Assembly: GCA_947494805.1 (NCBI GenBank) | Contig: CANLWK010000008.1 | Span: forward strand, 1 to 64,000 | DNA from: an uncultured Croceitalea sp. | Lineage (GTDB): Bacteria; Bacteroidota; Bacteroidia; Flavobacteriales; Flavobacteriaceae | Direction: 5' to 3' | Length of the DNA stretch: 64,000 nt | Shown here: positions 9,552 through 17,337 of the stretch, piece by piece | How positions within the stretch are numbered: the first letter of the stretch is position 1 | Layout of the letters: each line of letters begins with the position of its first letter | Position numbers and translations under genes: made by a program | Notes under the pieces: model-generated | Told to the model about the DNA's origin: nothing | What the model saw: the letters and a program-made list of their open reading frames with translations, nothing else | Database searches by the model: none

Positions 9552-10634
9552 CTAACGCTTGGCCTTTTGTAGCAAGTATATCCCTAAAACCCCGAAAATT
9601 ACATTCGGTATTGTAACGGCCAAGATGGGAGAAAAGCCCGATTGTTCTGCCATGGTACCAAAAATTCTATCAAAAAAGATATAAACCAGCCCTAAGGCTA
9701 TTCCCAAAAGCAAACTATAGCCCATACCCCCGCGTCGCTTCACTGATGACACCGCTACTGCTATTATGGTCAGTATAAAAGCAGCAATGGGCAAAGCCCA
9801 TCGCTTATACTTTACCAAGACATAGGTATTGATGTTTGAAGCACCTTTTCTACGTTGGTCCTTAATAAAGTCGTTCAGTTCAAAAAGGTTCTTGGTATCG
9901 GCGATGTATGAGACCGGTGCCAAATCATTAATCTGAAAACTAAACAAGGTATCCAAACGTCGTTTCTTCTCAACGACTTCAAATCCGTCCTTCATTTTTC
10001 GCTTGGCATATGAAGTCAATCTATAGATACTATCTTTTTCGATCCATCTAATATTTGCTGCACCTATCTTATACGATAACTGCTCGTTCTCATCAAAATG
10101 CTCATAGGTGAAATTATAACCTATCTGGCGGTCAGGATCAAAACTGCTGACATAAATAAAGTCTCTTTCATTAAGCTGATTAAAGATGTTCGTTGTCTGC
10201 CTGTTCTGTCTTCCTTTTTTAAAATACTTGTATTCAAACTCGTTAAACCCGATACTGGCGTGTGGTACGATAAACTGGCCCATAACAAAAATCAATACCG
10301 CTACTATGCCTGCACCGATCATATAGGGGCGTAAAAACCGCCAATACGATATTCCTGAACTTAAAATAGCAATGATCTCTGTATTACTGGCGAGCTTGGC
10401 GGTAAAGAAAATGATAGAGAGAAAGAGTAAAATGGGCATCAGTATATTGCCCAATACCAAACTGAAGTTCGCATAAAACTCAATGGTTTCGCCCAGCGGC
10501 GCTTCATTGTCAATGATCTTACCAATCTTCTCGGCAAGGCTTATCATTATACCGATAGGGATAAACAATAATAGAATACCTATAAAAGTAACCAGGTACC
10601 TTTTTAAAATGTATTTATCTAGAATGGTAAGCAT
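9552..10634 (-). CDS. LptF/LptG (YjgP/YjgQ) family permease
   Basis: An inner-membrane permease of the lipopolysaccharide export ABC transporter (LptB2FG), which extracts LPS from the inner membrane toward LptC. The 360-aa protein has the family layout: N-terminal hydrophobic helices (about 10-120), a periplasmic beta-jellyroll-like domain (about 130-260) and three C-terminal helices. The N-terminus LDKYILKRYLVTFIGILLLF is typical. Whether it is LptF or LptG cannot be decided from this sequence. Its ATG overlaps the tgt stop (TAATG), so it is translationally coupled to tgt. Confidence 0.88.
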   Translation of the reverse strand: MLTILDKYILKRYLVTFIGILLLFIPIGIMISLAEKIGKIIDNEAPLGETIEFYANFSLVLGNILMPILLFLSIIFFTAKLASNTEIIAILSSGISYWRFLRPYMIGAGIVAVLIFVMGQFIVPHASIGFNEFEYKYFKKGRQNRQTTNIFNQLNERDFIYVSSFDPDRQIGYNFTYEHFDENEQLSYKIGAANIRWIEKDSIYRLTSYAKRKMKDGFEVVEKKRRLDTLFSFQINDLAPVSYIADTKNLFELNDFIKDQRRKGASNINTYVLVKYKRWALPIAAFILTIIAVAVSSVKRRGGMGYSLLLGIALGLVYIFFDRIFGTMAEQSGFSPILAVTIPNVIFGVLGIYLLQKAKR

Positions 10635-11764
10635 TACAGTCTTTTATCCATTTGTTTTACCATTTTATCTTTCCATGTGCCAAAATCACCCGCAATGATA
10701 TGTTCACGTGCCTGTCGCGTCAACCATAGGTAAAAGCCTAGATTATGAATGGTCGCAATCTGCTTGCCCAAATATTCGTTGGCCGCAAACAAGTGACGTA
10801 AGTAGGCTTTTGTGTATTCTGTATCTACAAAGGTAATTCCCATCTCATCTAAAGGCGAGAAGTCATTTTCCCATTTCTTATTCTTGATATTTATGGTACC
10901 ATGAGCGGTGAACAACATTCCATTTCTAGCATTACGTGTGGGCATTACGCAGTCAAACATATCGACCCCCAAAGCAATGTTTTCCAGAATATTAATGGGT
11001 GTGCCCACCCCCATCAAATATCTTGGTTTATCCTCAGGAAGTATGTCGCAGACAATTTCGCTCATCTCATACATTTCCTCAGCAGGTTCACCTACTGAGA
11101 GGCCGCCAATGGCATTGCCTACCGCACCAGCATTGGCAATATACTCAGCTGATTGTCTTCGTAAATCTTTATAAGTTGAACCCTGCACTATAGGAAAAAA
11201 CGCCTGATCGTAGCCATATTTCACTGGAACTTTTTCTAAGTGTGAAATACAACGGTCTAACCATCGATGTGTCATGTGCATCGATTTTTTGGCATATTGA
11301 TAATCACAAGGATATGGCGTGCACTCATCAAAGGCCATAATAATATCTGCACCTATGGTACGCTGCACTTCCATCACACTTTCAGGGGAAAAAAAATGGC
11401 TTGACCCGTCAATATGCGATTTAAAGTTGACACCTTCCTCTTTTATTTTTCTAGTACCCGATAATGAATACACTTGATATCCACCACTATCGGTCAAAAT
11501 GTTTCGGTCCCAACCCATAAAACTGTGCAGACCACCAGCTTGCTCAAGTATTTCAATACCGGGTCGTAGATACAAATGATAGGTATTGCCCAAAATGATA
11601 TCTGGGTCAATATCATTGCGTAACTCACGTTGATGTACGCCCTTTACCGAGGCCACGGTACCTACCGGCATAAAAATTGGTGTCTTCACCACACCATGAT
11701 CGGTCACAAACTCACCTGCCCTGGCCTTAGTGGCAAGGTCTTTCTGTAAGAGGGTATATTTCAA
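10634..11764 (-). CDS. tgt: tRNA-guanine transglycosylase (Tgt) without the canonical zinc cysteines
   Basis: Exchanges guanine-34 for preQ1 in tRNAs Asp, Asn, His and Tyr on the queuosine pathway. The 376 aa length is normal. Catalytic aspartates are visible at D92 (TDSGGYQ), D146 (AFDECTP) and D271 (MFDCVMPTRNAR). In E. coli-type Tgt a CxCxxC plus His binds structural zinc; here the aligned stretch reads DEMGITFVDTEYTKAYLRHL, so G309, T311 and D314 stand where cysteines are expected, while H340 remains. This may be a lineage feature rather than inactivation because the remaining sequence is well conserved. It is translationally coupled to the downstream permease gene. Confidence 0.95.
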   Translation of the reverse strand: MKYTLLQKDLATKARAGEFVTDHGVVKTPIFMPVGTVASVKGVHQRELRNDIDPDIILGNTYHLYLRPGIEILEQAGGLHSFMGWDRNILTDSGGYQVYSLSGTRKIKEEGVNFKSHIDGSSHFFSPESVMEVQRTIGADIIMAFDECTPYPCDYQYAKKSMHMTHRWLDRCISHLEKVPVKYGYDQAFFPIVQGSTYKDLRRQSAEYIANAGAVGNAIGGLSVGEPAEEMYEMSEIVCDILPEDKPRYLMGVGTPINILENIALGVDMFDCVMPTRNARNGMLFTAHGTINIKNKKWENDFSPLDEMGITFVDTEYTKAYLRHLFAANEYLGKQIATIHNLGFYLWLTRQAREHIIAGDFGTWKDKMVKQMDKRL

Positions 11765-11781
11765 TGCTAAATTTTGATGGA

Positions 11782-11789
11782 CAAATATA
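11782..11789 (-). promoter_or_regulatory. -7 element of the tgt-permease promoter
   Basis: The minus strand reads TATATTTG (TAnnTTTG) 18 nt upstream of the tgt start. A TTG 16 nt further upstream (11808-11806) could serve as the -33 element with slightly short spacing. Confidence 0.45.
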
Positions 11790-11890
11790 GGAATCTCGAA
11801 TACAGCAACAGCTTAACAAAAAAATAAAATTACTGTGATTGTGGTTTTGGATATTGTTGAAAAGCCAAGAATAATTATACGGGTTTCGAT

Positions 11891-11921
11891 TTGTTTTAGC
11901 TACCTATTGCCGTTACATTTG
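11891..11921 (+). promoter_or_regulatory. Promoter of the transketolase operon
   Basis: TTG at 11891-11893, a 20-nt spacer and TACATTTG at 11914-11921 fit the flavobacterial promoter. The start codon of the first transketolase gene follows 22 nt later. Confidence 0.65.
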
Positions 11922-11943
11922 AATATTAAACAAATTCAATTCA

Positions 11944-12789
11944 ATGGCAGATATAAAAGCACTAAATGAACAGGTCGTTCAGGTAAGACGTGACATTCTA
12001 AGGATGGTACATAAAGTAAATTCAGGGCACCCGGGTGGTTCGCTCGGTTGTACAGAATTTTTTGTTGCGCTGTACAATGAAATCATGGATTTAAAAGAAG
12101 GATTTGATATGGATGGAATTGGTGAGGATCTCTTCTTTCTCTCCAACGGACATATTTCTCCGGTTTTCTATAGTGTATTGGCGCGCAGAGGATATTTTCC
12201 CGTAGAAGAACTAAGTACTTTTCGCTTGATCGATTCTCGTTTACAGGGGCACCCAACCACACATGAAGGGTTGCCCGGTGTCCGTATTGCTTCTGGATCT
12301 TTGGGTCAGGGCATGTCTGTCGCCATTGGAGCGGCATTGGCAAAAAAACTGAACGATGATAGGCACTTGGTCTATAGTCTGCACGGTGACGGTGAGCTGC
12401 AAGAAGGCCAGAATTGGGAAGCCATAATGTATGCGGCAGGAAATAAAGTGGACAACCTGATTGCAACCATTGACCGAAACGGGCAACAAATCGATGGAGG
12501 CACAGAAGATGTACTGCCACTTGGAGATGTCGCCGAAAAATTCAAGGTTTTTGGTTGGGACGTACTTGAAATTGAAAATGGAAATGATCTACAACAAGTC
12601 ATTGATGGTCTCAAAGAGGCCAAGAAAAGAACAGGGCATGGTAAACCGGTCTGTGTAGTCATGACAACAGAGATGGGCAATGGTGTCGATTTTATGATGC
12701 ATACCCACGCGTGGCATGGTAAAGCCCCTAGTGATGAACAATTAGAGGTGGCACTTTCCCAAAACCCAGAGACGTTGGGTGACTACTAA
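11944..12789 (+). CDS. Transketolase, N-terminal subunit
   Basis: The thiamine-diphosphate-binding half of a two-gene transketolase, which transfers two-carbon ketol units in the pentose phosphate pathway. The 281 aa correspond to the N-terminal third to half of E. coli TktA. The ThDP/Mg motif begins HGDGELQEGQNWEA, followed by IDRNGQQIDG. The partner half starts 57 nt downstream. Split transketolases are common in Bacteroidota, Firmicutes and archaea, so this is not a broken gene. Confidence 0.94.
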   Translation: MADIKALNEQVVQVRRDILRMVHKVNSGHPGGSLGCTEFFVALYNEIMDLKEGFDMDGIGEDLFFLSNGHISPVFYSVLARRGYFPVEELSTFRLIDSRLQGHPTTHEGLPGVRIASGSLGQGMSVAIGAALAKKLNDDRHLVYSLHGDGELQEGQNWEAIMYAAGNKVDNLIATIDRNGQQIDGGTEDVLPLGDVAEKFKVFGWDVLEIENGNDLQQVIDGLKEAKKRTGHGKPVCVVMTTEMGNGVDFMMHTHAWHGKAPSDEQLEVALSQNPETLGDY

Positions 12790-12846
12790 AATTATAATAA
12801 TCCAAACAAAGGTTTTCGCCTTCGCGGAAACAATAATATAATAGCA

Positions 12847-13800
12847 ATGACAAAATATATAGACCAAGGAAAACAAGATACGCGCAGTGGTTATGGTGCC
12901 GGAATGACAGAATTAGGACGCACCAATCCAAACGTGGTGGCCTTATGTGCCGATCTTGTTGGTTCTTTAAAAATACAGACCTTCATTGATGAAAATCCAG
13001 AACGCTTTTTTCAAGTGGGCATAGCCGAAGCAAATATGATGGGTATTGCCGCCGGTTTGACCATCGGAGGTAAAATTCCCTTTACAGGTACATTCGCAAA
13101 TTTTTCTACCGGTCGGGTATATGACCAAATTCGCCAATCTATTGCTTACTCTGATAAAAATGTAAAAATCTGTGCCTCACATGCAGGTATCACACTTGGT
13201 GAAGACGGAGCAACACACCAAATATTGGAAGATATCGGTTTGATGAAAATGCTACCAGGTATGACCGTGATCAATCCTTGTGATTTTAACCAGACCAAAG
13301 CTGCCACTCTGGCCATCGCCGAACATCATGGACCGGTATACTTACGTTTTGGAAGACCTAAAGTTGCCAATTTCACACCTGTTGACCAGAAATTTGAAAT
13401 TGGTAAGGCCTTGTTGCTGAACGAAGGAAGCGATGTCACCATCATTGCCACGGGGCATTTGGTATGGCAATCGTTACTTGCCGCCGAAACTTTAGAAAAT
13501 CAAGGCATTTCATGCGAGGTTGTCAATATTCATACCATTAAGCCTCTTGATGAAAAAGCTATTCTTGATTCTGTTAAAAAAACAGGATGCGTCGTCACTG
13601 CCGAAGAGCACAATTTTTTAGGCGGATTGGGCGAAAGTGTGGCGAGAACCCTTGCTATGCACCATCCTGCCCCTCAAGAGTTCGTAGCTACCCAAGATAC
13701 CTTTGGCGAAAGCGGAACACCTGATCAATTAATGGATAAATACGGCCTCAACAATAAAGCCATTGAAGCTGCCGTTTTAAAAGTGATGAAAAGAAAATAA
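12847..13800 (+). CDS. Transketolase, C-terminal subunit
   Basis: The second polypeptide of the two-subunit transketolase: pyrimidine-binding domain with GIAEANMMGIAAGL (the conserved Glu that activates ThDP) and the C-terminal transketolase domain ending near residue 317. It contains the phosphate-binding type segment SHAGITLGEDGATHQ. It follows the N-terminal subunit by 57 nt, presumably on one mRNA and forming a heterotetramer. The following barrel-protein gene lies 57 nt downstream. Confidence 0.94.
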   Translation: MTKYIDQGKQDTRSGYGAGMTELGRTNPNVVALCADLVGSLKIQTFIDENPERFFQVGIAEANMMGIAAGLTIGGKIPFTGTFANFSTGRVYDQIRQSIAYSDKNVKICASHAGITLGEDGATHQILEDIGLMKMLPGMTVINPCDFNQTKAATLAIAEHHGPVYLRFGRPKVANFTPVDQKFEIGKALLLNEGSDVTIIATGHLVWQSLLAAETLENQGISCEVVNIHTIKPLDEKAILDSVKKTGCVVTAEEHNFLGGLGESVARTLAMHHPAPQEFVATQDTFGESGTPDQLMDKYGLNNKAIEAAVLKVMKRK

Positions 13801-13857
13801 GCTTTAGTATCGTCTTTGATACCTCTTTTTATCGTAACTATTAAAACGAAACAGAAA

Positions 13858-14445
13858 ATGAAAAAAACACTTCTAGTATTGGTTGTGGCACTTGTCGGTA
13901 CCGCAGCTTTCTCACAAGCAGGTTCAGGCTTTGGTATCAAAGCAGGACTGAACTACAACGGAAACGGTGATTACTTTGATGATGCCCAAAGCGTCTTTGA
14001 AAACCCTGATAGAAATGCAGGTTTTCACATCGGTGTCTATGGTAAATTGGGCAACCGTATCTATGTACGACCAGAATTGGTGTATACCAATACGACCTCT
14101 GGGTATAATGAAGGAGATTTGAAAATACAGAAATTGGACCTACCGGTTCTTGTAGGCACAAAGGTGATAGGCCCCCTACATGTTTTTCTGGGCCCTTCAT
14201 TTCAGTACTTATTGAACACTAAATTTGACGATGTCAAGTTTGATGATGTTGAAAATGATTTTACAGTAGGCCTTAATATCGGTGCAGGTGTAAATCTGGG
14301 TAAGTTTGGCATTGATTTGCGCTACGAACGTGGATTTAGCGAAAATGAGGTCCGCTTTATCAATTCAAACATTACAACGTTGAACGGCGACAGGGTAGAT
14401 ACCCGGCCCGACCAACTGATCTTAAGTTTTTCTTTAAAGCTATAA
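13858..14445 (+). CDS. Outer-membrane beta-barrel protein
   Basis: A small porin-family/OmpA-like barrel protein of 195 aa. ATG 13858 gives a clean signal peptide (KKTLLVLVVALVGTAAFSQ) ending at residue 20; the upstream in-frame start would put charged residues before it. After the signal come alternating amphipathic strands (FGIKAGLNYNGNG, GFHIGVYGKLG, YVRPELVYTNT, GLNIGAGVNLG, GIDLRYERGF) and the sequence ends LILSFSLKL with an aromatic/hydrophobic terminal strand. The ligand is unknown. A bidirectional terminator follows. Confidence 0.82.
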   Translation: MKKTLLVLVVALVGTAAFSQAGSGFGIKAGLNYNGNGDYFDDAQSVFENPDRNAGFHIGVYGKLGNRIYVRPELVYTNTTSGYNEGDLKIQKLDLPVLVGTKVIGPLHVFLGPSFQYLLNTKFDDVKFDDVENDFTVGLNIGAGVNLGKFGIDLRYERGFSENEVRFINSNITTLNGDRVDTRPDQLILSFSLKL

Positions 14446-14448
14446 ATA

Positions 14449-14476
14449 AAAAAGCCCCGAACAATCGGGGCTTTTT
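14449..14476. terminator. Bidirectional intrinsic terminator
   Basis: A 12-bp stem AAAAAGCCCCGA (14449-14460), loop ACAA and TCGGGGCTTTTT (14465-14476). A-runs on one side and T-runs on the other let it serve both the plus-strand barrel gene and the minus-strand FKBP gene that converge here. Confidence 0.92.
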
Positions 14477-14478
14477 TG

Positions 14479-15432
14479 TTAACTGTTATCGGGGTCGAGA
14501 TAATCTGGAGTTCCATCACCATCGGTGTCTGGGTAAGGAAATATAATATTACCTTCCTCATCTGATATTTCATCCCTTGTAAGTGTACCATCACCATCAT
14601 CATCTGGATCTTGATAGTTTGCTGTTCTATCCCCATCAGTATCATCACTGGGTAATAAACCATCACCATCAACATCTTCCATAATAGATGGAATACCATC
14701 ATTATCGTGATCTGAATTTGAAATTACCCTTAGCACATCATATTTAAAGATTACAGGATCATAACCACTGATTTGTCCCCTGTTTCCATTGAAGGTGGCC
14801 AAGGCCGATGGTAAAACTATCATACCTATTCCATAACCCTCAACGTCAAAAGTACCGTCTGGATTGGTTACAGCTACACCACCCTCAGCGGTATTTGTCA
14901 CTCCTTCGCCTACCCCCCTAAAAGCTTTTTGAAACCCTGGCGCAGCAAATTGAAACGATGGATTGTCCCACCAAGTACCTGTGTTAACTTCATCAAAAAC
15001 AGTTCCATCCAATAGAGAGCCTTGATAATTTACAAAGGTCGAATCTGCTATGGTAGGTTTGTCACCAATGCCTGGCCTGGCCTCTAAATAGTAGTATTTG
15101 TGATCTACATCTTCTTGCCCCTCAAGTAAAAACTCAAAAGCAGATACTTGAACAATTATTTCCTCCACTTGGTTTAATAAGGGGGTTTTGTCCGAGTTTT
15201 CGCCAGCTATGGTATCAATTACTATTTTGAAGTCAAAATCTGCAGGTGGTGATTGAAACTCTTCATAATTGTAAAAATGGGTTTGTAAAAATGTTCTGAT
15301 TTCAGCATCATTCTCCGCAGCCACTTCATCAAGCTCACGGGGAGGAACCACCTCGCCGCCAAGTCCGTCGTCATCATTATTACAGGCAGTTATCAAAACT
15401 ATAAGTAGTAGCGCTCCAAAAATACGATTCAT
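14479..15432 (-). CDS. FKBP-type peptidyl-prolyl isomerase lipoprotein with Ca-binding repeats
   Basis: An outer-membrane or periplasm-facing lipoprotein of about 317 aa. The N-terminus MNRIFGALLLIVLITAC carries a lipobox with Cys at 17. The middle (about 105-225) resembles an FKBP rotamase (DSTFVNYQGSLLDGTVFDE, then FQKAFRGVGEG and GIGMIVLPSALAT). The C-terminus is a run of acidic DxDxDG repeats (DHDNDGIPSIMEDVDGDG, then DTDGDRT, DDDGDGTLTRDE and DTDGDGTPDYLDPD) like thrombospondin type 3 or EF-hand loops, probably calcium binding. Similar lipoproteins in gliding flavobacteria (GldI-like) help fold secreted proteins; no gliding genes are nearby, so the role is open. Confidence 0.82.
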   Translation of the reverse strand: MNRIFGALLLIVLITACNNDDDGLGGEVVPPRELDEVAAENDAEIRTFLQTHFYNYEEFQSPPADFDFKIVIDTIAGENSDKTPLLNQVEEIIVQVSAFEFLLEGQEDVDHKYYYLEARPGIGDKPTIADSTFVNYQGSLLDGTVFDEVNTGTWWDNPSFQFAAPGFQKAFRGVGEGVTNTAEGGVAVTNPDGTFDVEGYGIGMIVLPSALATFNGNRGQISGYDPVIFKYDVLRVISNSDHDNDGIPSIMEDVDGDGLLPSDDTDGDRTANYQDPDDDGDGTLTRDEISDEEGNIIFPYPDTDGDGTPDYLDPDNS

Positions 15433-15513
15433 CAGCAATTATTTTAATTTCAGCGCGCAAGATACAATTTTCCACTATTTTTGATTCTTACCTTAACAAA
15501 GATTTGCAGTCTA

Positions 15514-15885
15514 ATGCGTATTGATAAATATCTATGGTGTATTCGCTATTTTAAAACCAGAAATATAGCAACCACGGCCTGTAAAAAAGGTCAGGTGAAG
15601 GTGAATGGTACCAATGTTAAACCATCTAGGGAAGTTTACCCGATGGATAAGCTTGTCATCCGTAAAAACCAAATCAATTACCAGCTTACAGTTCTAGATT
15701 TACCAGAAAGTCGCGTTGGAGCCAAACTTGTCGATATATACCGTAAGGACACTACGCCAAAGTCGGAATTTGAAAATAATGAACTGTTACGGTTTGCCAA
15801 GGAACACTACCGAAAAAAAGGAACAGGTCGACCCACGAAAAAAGACCGCCGCGATATTGATGACTACATCGATGAATCAGAATAA
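15514..15885 (+). CDS. S4-domain RNA-binding protein (Hsp15/HslR family)
   Basis: A 123-residue cytoplasmic protein starting MRIDKYLWCIRYFKTRNIAT with the S4 RNA-binding fold (about 1-60), CKKGQVKVNG being typical. Hsp15 in E. coli binds free 50S subunits carrying nascent chains and recycles them after heat shock. The C-terminal tail is basic and lysine-rich (KKGTGRPTKKDRRDIDDY). The longer frame from 15481 adds an N-terminus not seen in the family, so ATG 15514 is chosen. The phosphoribosyltransferase gene follows 33 nt later. Confidence 0.9.
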   Translation: MRIDKYLWCIRYFKTRNIATTACKKGQVKVNGTNVKPSREVYPMDKLVIRKNQINYQLTVLDLPESRVGAKLVDIYRKDTTPKSEFENNELLRFAKEHYRKKGTGRPTKKDRRDIDDYIDESE

Positions 15886-15894
15886 ACGGATGCT

Positions 15895-15902
15895 TATCTT
15901 TG
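15895..15902 (+). promoter_or_regulatory. -7 element before the phosphoribosyltransferase gene
   Basis: TATCTTTG matches TAnnTTTG and lies 16 nt upstream of the ATG at 15919, just after the S4-protein stop. No well-spaced TTG is seen. Confidence 0.4.
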
Positions 15903-15918
15903 AACTAGAATTTAATGT

Positions 15919-16416
15919 ATGGCCAATCAGATTTTAACTCACGAACAGATTCAACACAAAATCAAACGAATAGCATACCAAATCTATGAAGCCAATGTTG
16001 ACGAGTCAGAAATCGTCATTGCTGGTATTGAGGGTGGCGGATTAAAATTTGCAAAAAAACTGGGTACCGTACTTCGTAAAATTACAGATGCTGAGATTAC
16101 ACTTTGTACGGTGAACATGAATAAGAGCAACCCATTGGATGGCGGAGTATCAACATCTTTAAAAGAAGGTGCCTATCAAAACAAATCCATTATATTGGTC
16201 GATGATGTTTTGAACTCTGGAACCACACTTGTTTATGGTGTACACCATTTTTTAAAAACCCCGGTAAAACAATTAAAAACTGCCGTTTTGGTAAATAGAA
16301 ACCATAAAAAATACCCTGTAAAGGCTGATTACAAGGGTATTTCACTATCTACCTCAATGCATGAACATGTCAAGGTTACCTTTGCATCAAAAAACGACGC
16401 TGTTTTTTTAGATTAG
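15919..16416 (+). CDS. Type I phosphoribosyltransferase (PyrR-like)
   Basis: A 165-aa phosphoribosyltransferase-fold protein. The PRPP-binding loop IILVDDVLNSGTTLVYG is at about residues 93-109 and the early segment IVIAGIEGGGLKFAKKL forms the PPi loop. It resembles the PyrR/uracil phosphoribosyltransferase branch, but no pyr genes adjoin, so the substrate is unresolved. It ends tail-to-tail with aroK, overlapping by 9 nt. Confidence 0.85.
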   Translation: MANQILTHEQIQHKIKRIAYQIYEANVDESEIVIAGIEGGGLKFAKKLGTVLRKITDAEITLCTVNMNKSNPLDGGVSTSLKEGAYQNKSIILVDDVLNSGTTLVYGVHHFLKTPVKQLKTAVLVNRNHKKYPVKADYKGISLSTSMHEHVKVTFASKNDAVFLD

Positions 16417-16935
16417 TCGTTTTGTGACCTCTTCTACAATGTCGTCAACAGATTTGTCATCACAGGTCAGAATGTAACTTGCTTTATTGTAAAATGGTGA
16501 CCGTTCAAAGAGGTGCTTACCAATGAATTCAGGCAGATCTTCGTCACTTATATTGGCAACCAACGGCCTTTCACTTTTCTCATTCGAAATTCTTTCCAAT
16601 AATTTGGCAATTGAAAGCTTTAAATAAACACTATGTGCTGTTTTGGCCAGTACGGTATCCATGTTAACGCCATAACAAGGTGTACCACCTCCAAGAGCCA
16701 AAACCAAATTGCCATTGCTACTTAAAAGTGCGTTCAACACCTCCGTTTCTTTCTTCCTAAAAAACAACTCTCCCTTTTCTTGAAATATTCTTGGAACGGA
16801 CAATCCAACATCTTGGGCAATGGCTTCATCCAAATCAATAAAAGTCATATCCAAGGCCGAAGCAAGTTGCCTGCCCACGGTTGATTTTCCACTTGCCATA
16901 TACCCTAACAACACCACTTTCAAGTTCTTAGCCAT
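16408..16935 (-). CDS. aroK: Shikimate kinase
   Basis: Phosphorylates shikimate to shikimate 3-phosphate, step five of the chorismate pathway. The 175-residue P-loop kinase has Walker A GYMASGKSTVG at about 11-21, the shikimate-binding segment FIDLDEAI, FRKKETEVL and LALGGGTPCY. Length is normal. Its stop overlaps the convergent phosphoribosyltransferase gene. Its promoter lies back-to-back with that of tRNA-Lys. Confidence 0.94.
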   Translation of the reverse strand: MAKNLKVVLLGYMASGKSTVGRQLASALDMTFIDLDEAIAQDVGLSVPRIFQEKGELFFRKKETEVLNALLSSNGNLVLALGGGTPCYGVNMDTVLAKTAHSVYLKLSIAKLLERISNEKSERPLVANISDEDLPEFIGKHLFERSPFYNKASYILTCDDKSVDDIVEEVTKRLI

Positions 16936-16953
16936 TTCATCATTTTAAAAAGG

Positions 16954-16961
16954 CAAATTTA
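16954..16961 (-). promoter_or_regulatory. -7 element of the aroK promoter
   Basis: The minus strand reads TAAATTTG, matching TAnnTTTG, 18 nt upstream of the aroK ATG. It is divergent from and adjacent to the tRNA-Lys promoter. Confidence 0.45.
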
Positions 16962-16974
16962 TTACTAATTCGGC

Positions 16975-17004
16975 TTGATAAATTAATAATTGATATTATA
17001 TTTG
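16975..17004 (+). promoter_or_regulatory. tRNA-Lys promoter, TTG-N19-TAnnTTTG
   Basis: TTG at 16975-16977, a 19-nt spacer and TATATTTG at 16997-17004 precede tRNA-Lys by 32 nt. This is one of the best consensus promoters in the window and is outside the integrated element, so the element leaves tRNA expression intact. Confidence 0.7.
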
Positions 17005-17036
17005 CAGCCGCTTATGTGAATAAGTGCTGATGTTAT

Positions 17037-17109
17037 GACCTGATAGCTCAGTTGGTAGAGCATCTCCCTTTTAAGGAGAGGGTCCTGGGTTCGAGCCCCA
17101 GTCAGGTCA
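17037..17109 (+). tRNA. tRNA-Lys (anticodon TTT)
   Basis: A 73-nt cloverleaf: acceptor GACCTGA/TCAGGTC, D-loop AGTTGGTA, anticodon stem TCTCC/GGAGA with loop CTTTTAA (anticodon TTT), T-arm CTGGG-TTCGAGC-CCCAG and discriminator A. No CCA is encoded. Its last 21 bp (17089-17109) are repeated at 27000-27020, so the 3' end is the integration site of a mobile element and the gene has been regenerated by the element. Confidence 0.97.
17089..17109 (+). repeat. attL core (21-bp direct repeat in the tRNA-Lys 3' end)
   Basis: The 21-bp sequence spanning the T-arm and acceptor 3' strand of tRNA-Lys is identical to 27000-27020. Flanking bases differ (TG before versus AA; C after versus A), which delimits the exchanged core. 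Confidence 0.92.
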
Positions 17110-17132
17110 CTTTTAAGAGTCCATAATCATTC

Positions 17133-17167
17133 AAAAAGTCTGTAAATCGTTGATTTACAGACTTTTT
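17133..17167 (+). terminator. Element-borne terminator behind tRNA-Lys
   Basis: A perfect 16-bp stem, AAAAAGTCTGTAAATC (17133-17148), 3-nt loop and GATTTACAGACTTTTT (17152-17167), followed by more T's. It lies 24 nt inside the element and would end the tRNA-Lys transcript, insulating the integrase gene from the tRNA promoter. Confidence 0.88.
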
Positions 17168-17183
17168 TATTTTTCCTGATTTC

Positions 17184-17262
17184 ATTTGATATCAAATAAT
17201 ACCGTTTTCCGCGGTGCGCAATTCGGTGCGCACTTTTCGAATTCAATAAAGTGCGCACCGCG
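17184..17262. repeat. Left-end repeat cluster (candidate integrase arm sites)
   Basis: Contains a 14-bp palindrome ATTTGATATCAAAT (17184-17197), a GGTGCGCAATTCGGTGCGCAC block (17213-17233; itself two GGTGCGCA units 12 bp apart), and GTGCGCACCGCG (17251-17262), whose last 11 bp are the inverted complement of 17210-17220. The block recurs with one mismatch at 26929-26949 near the other end. The arrangement suggests recombinase or excisionase binding sites and overlaps the integrase leader, so it could also regulate integrase. Confidence 0.6.
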
Positions 17263-17337
17263 AGGCTGTTAAAATTTCTGATTATCAAGTTCTTACAAAG
17301 AAAATTTAACATTTTAAAATTCAGAAAAATCACAGTT

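Noticed and set aside
11944-13800. Transketolase broken into two pieces
   Set aside because: Both halves begin and end at domain boundaries and are normally split in this phylum; not a pseudogene.
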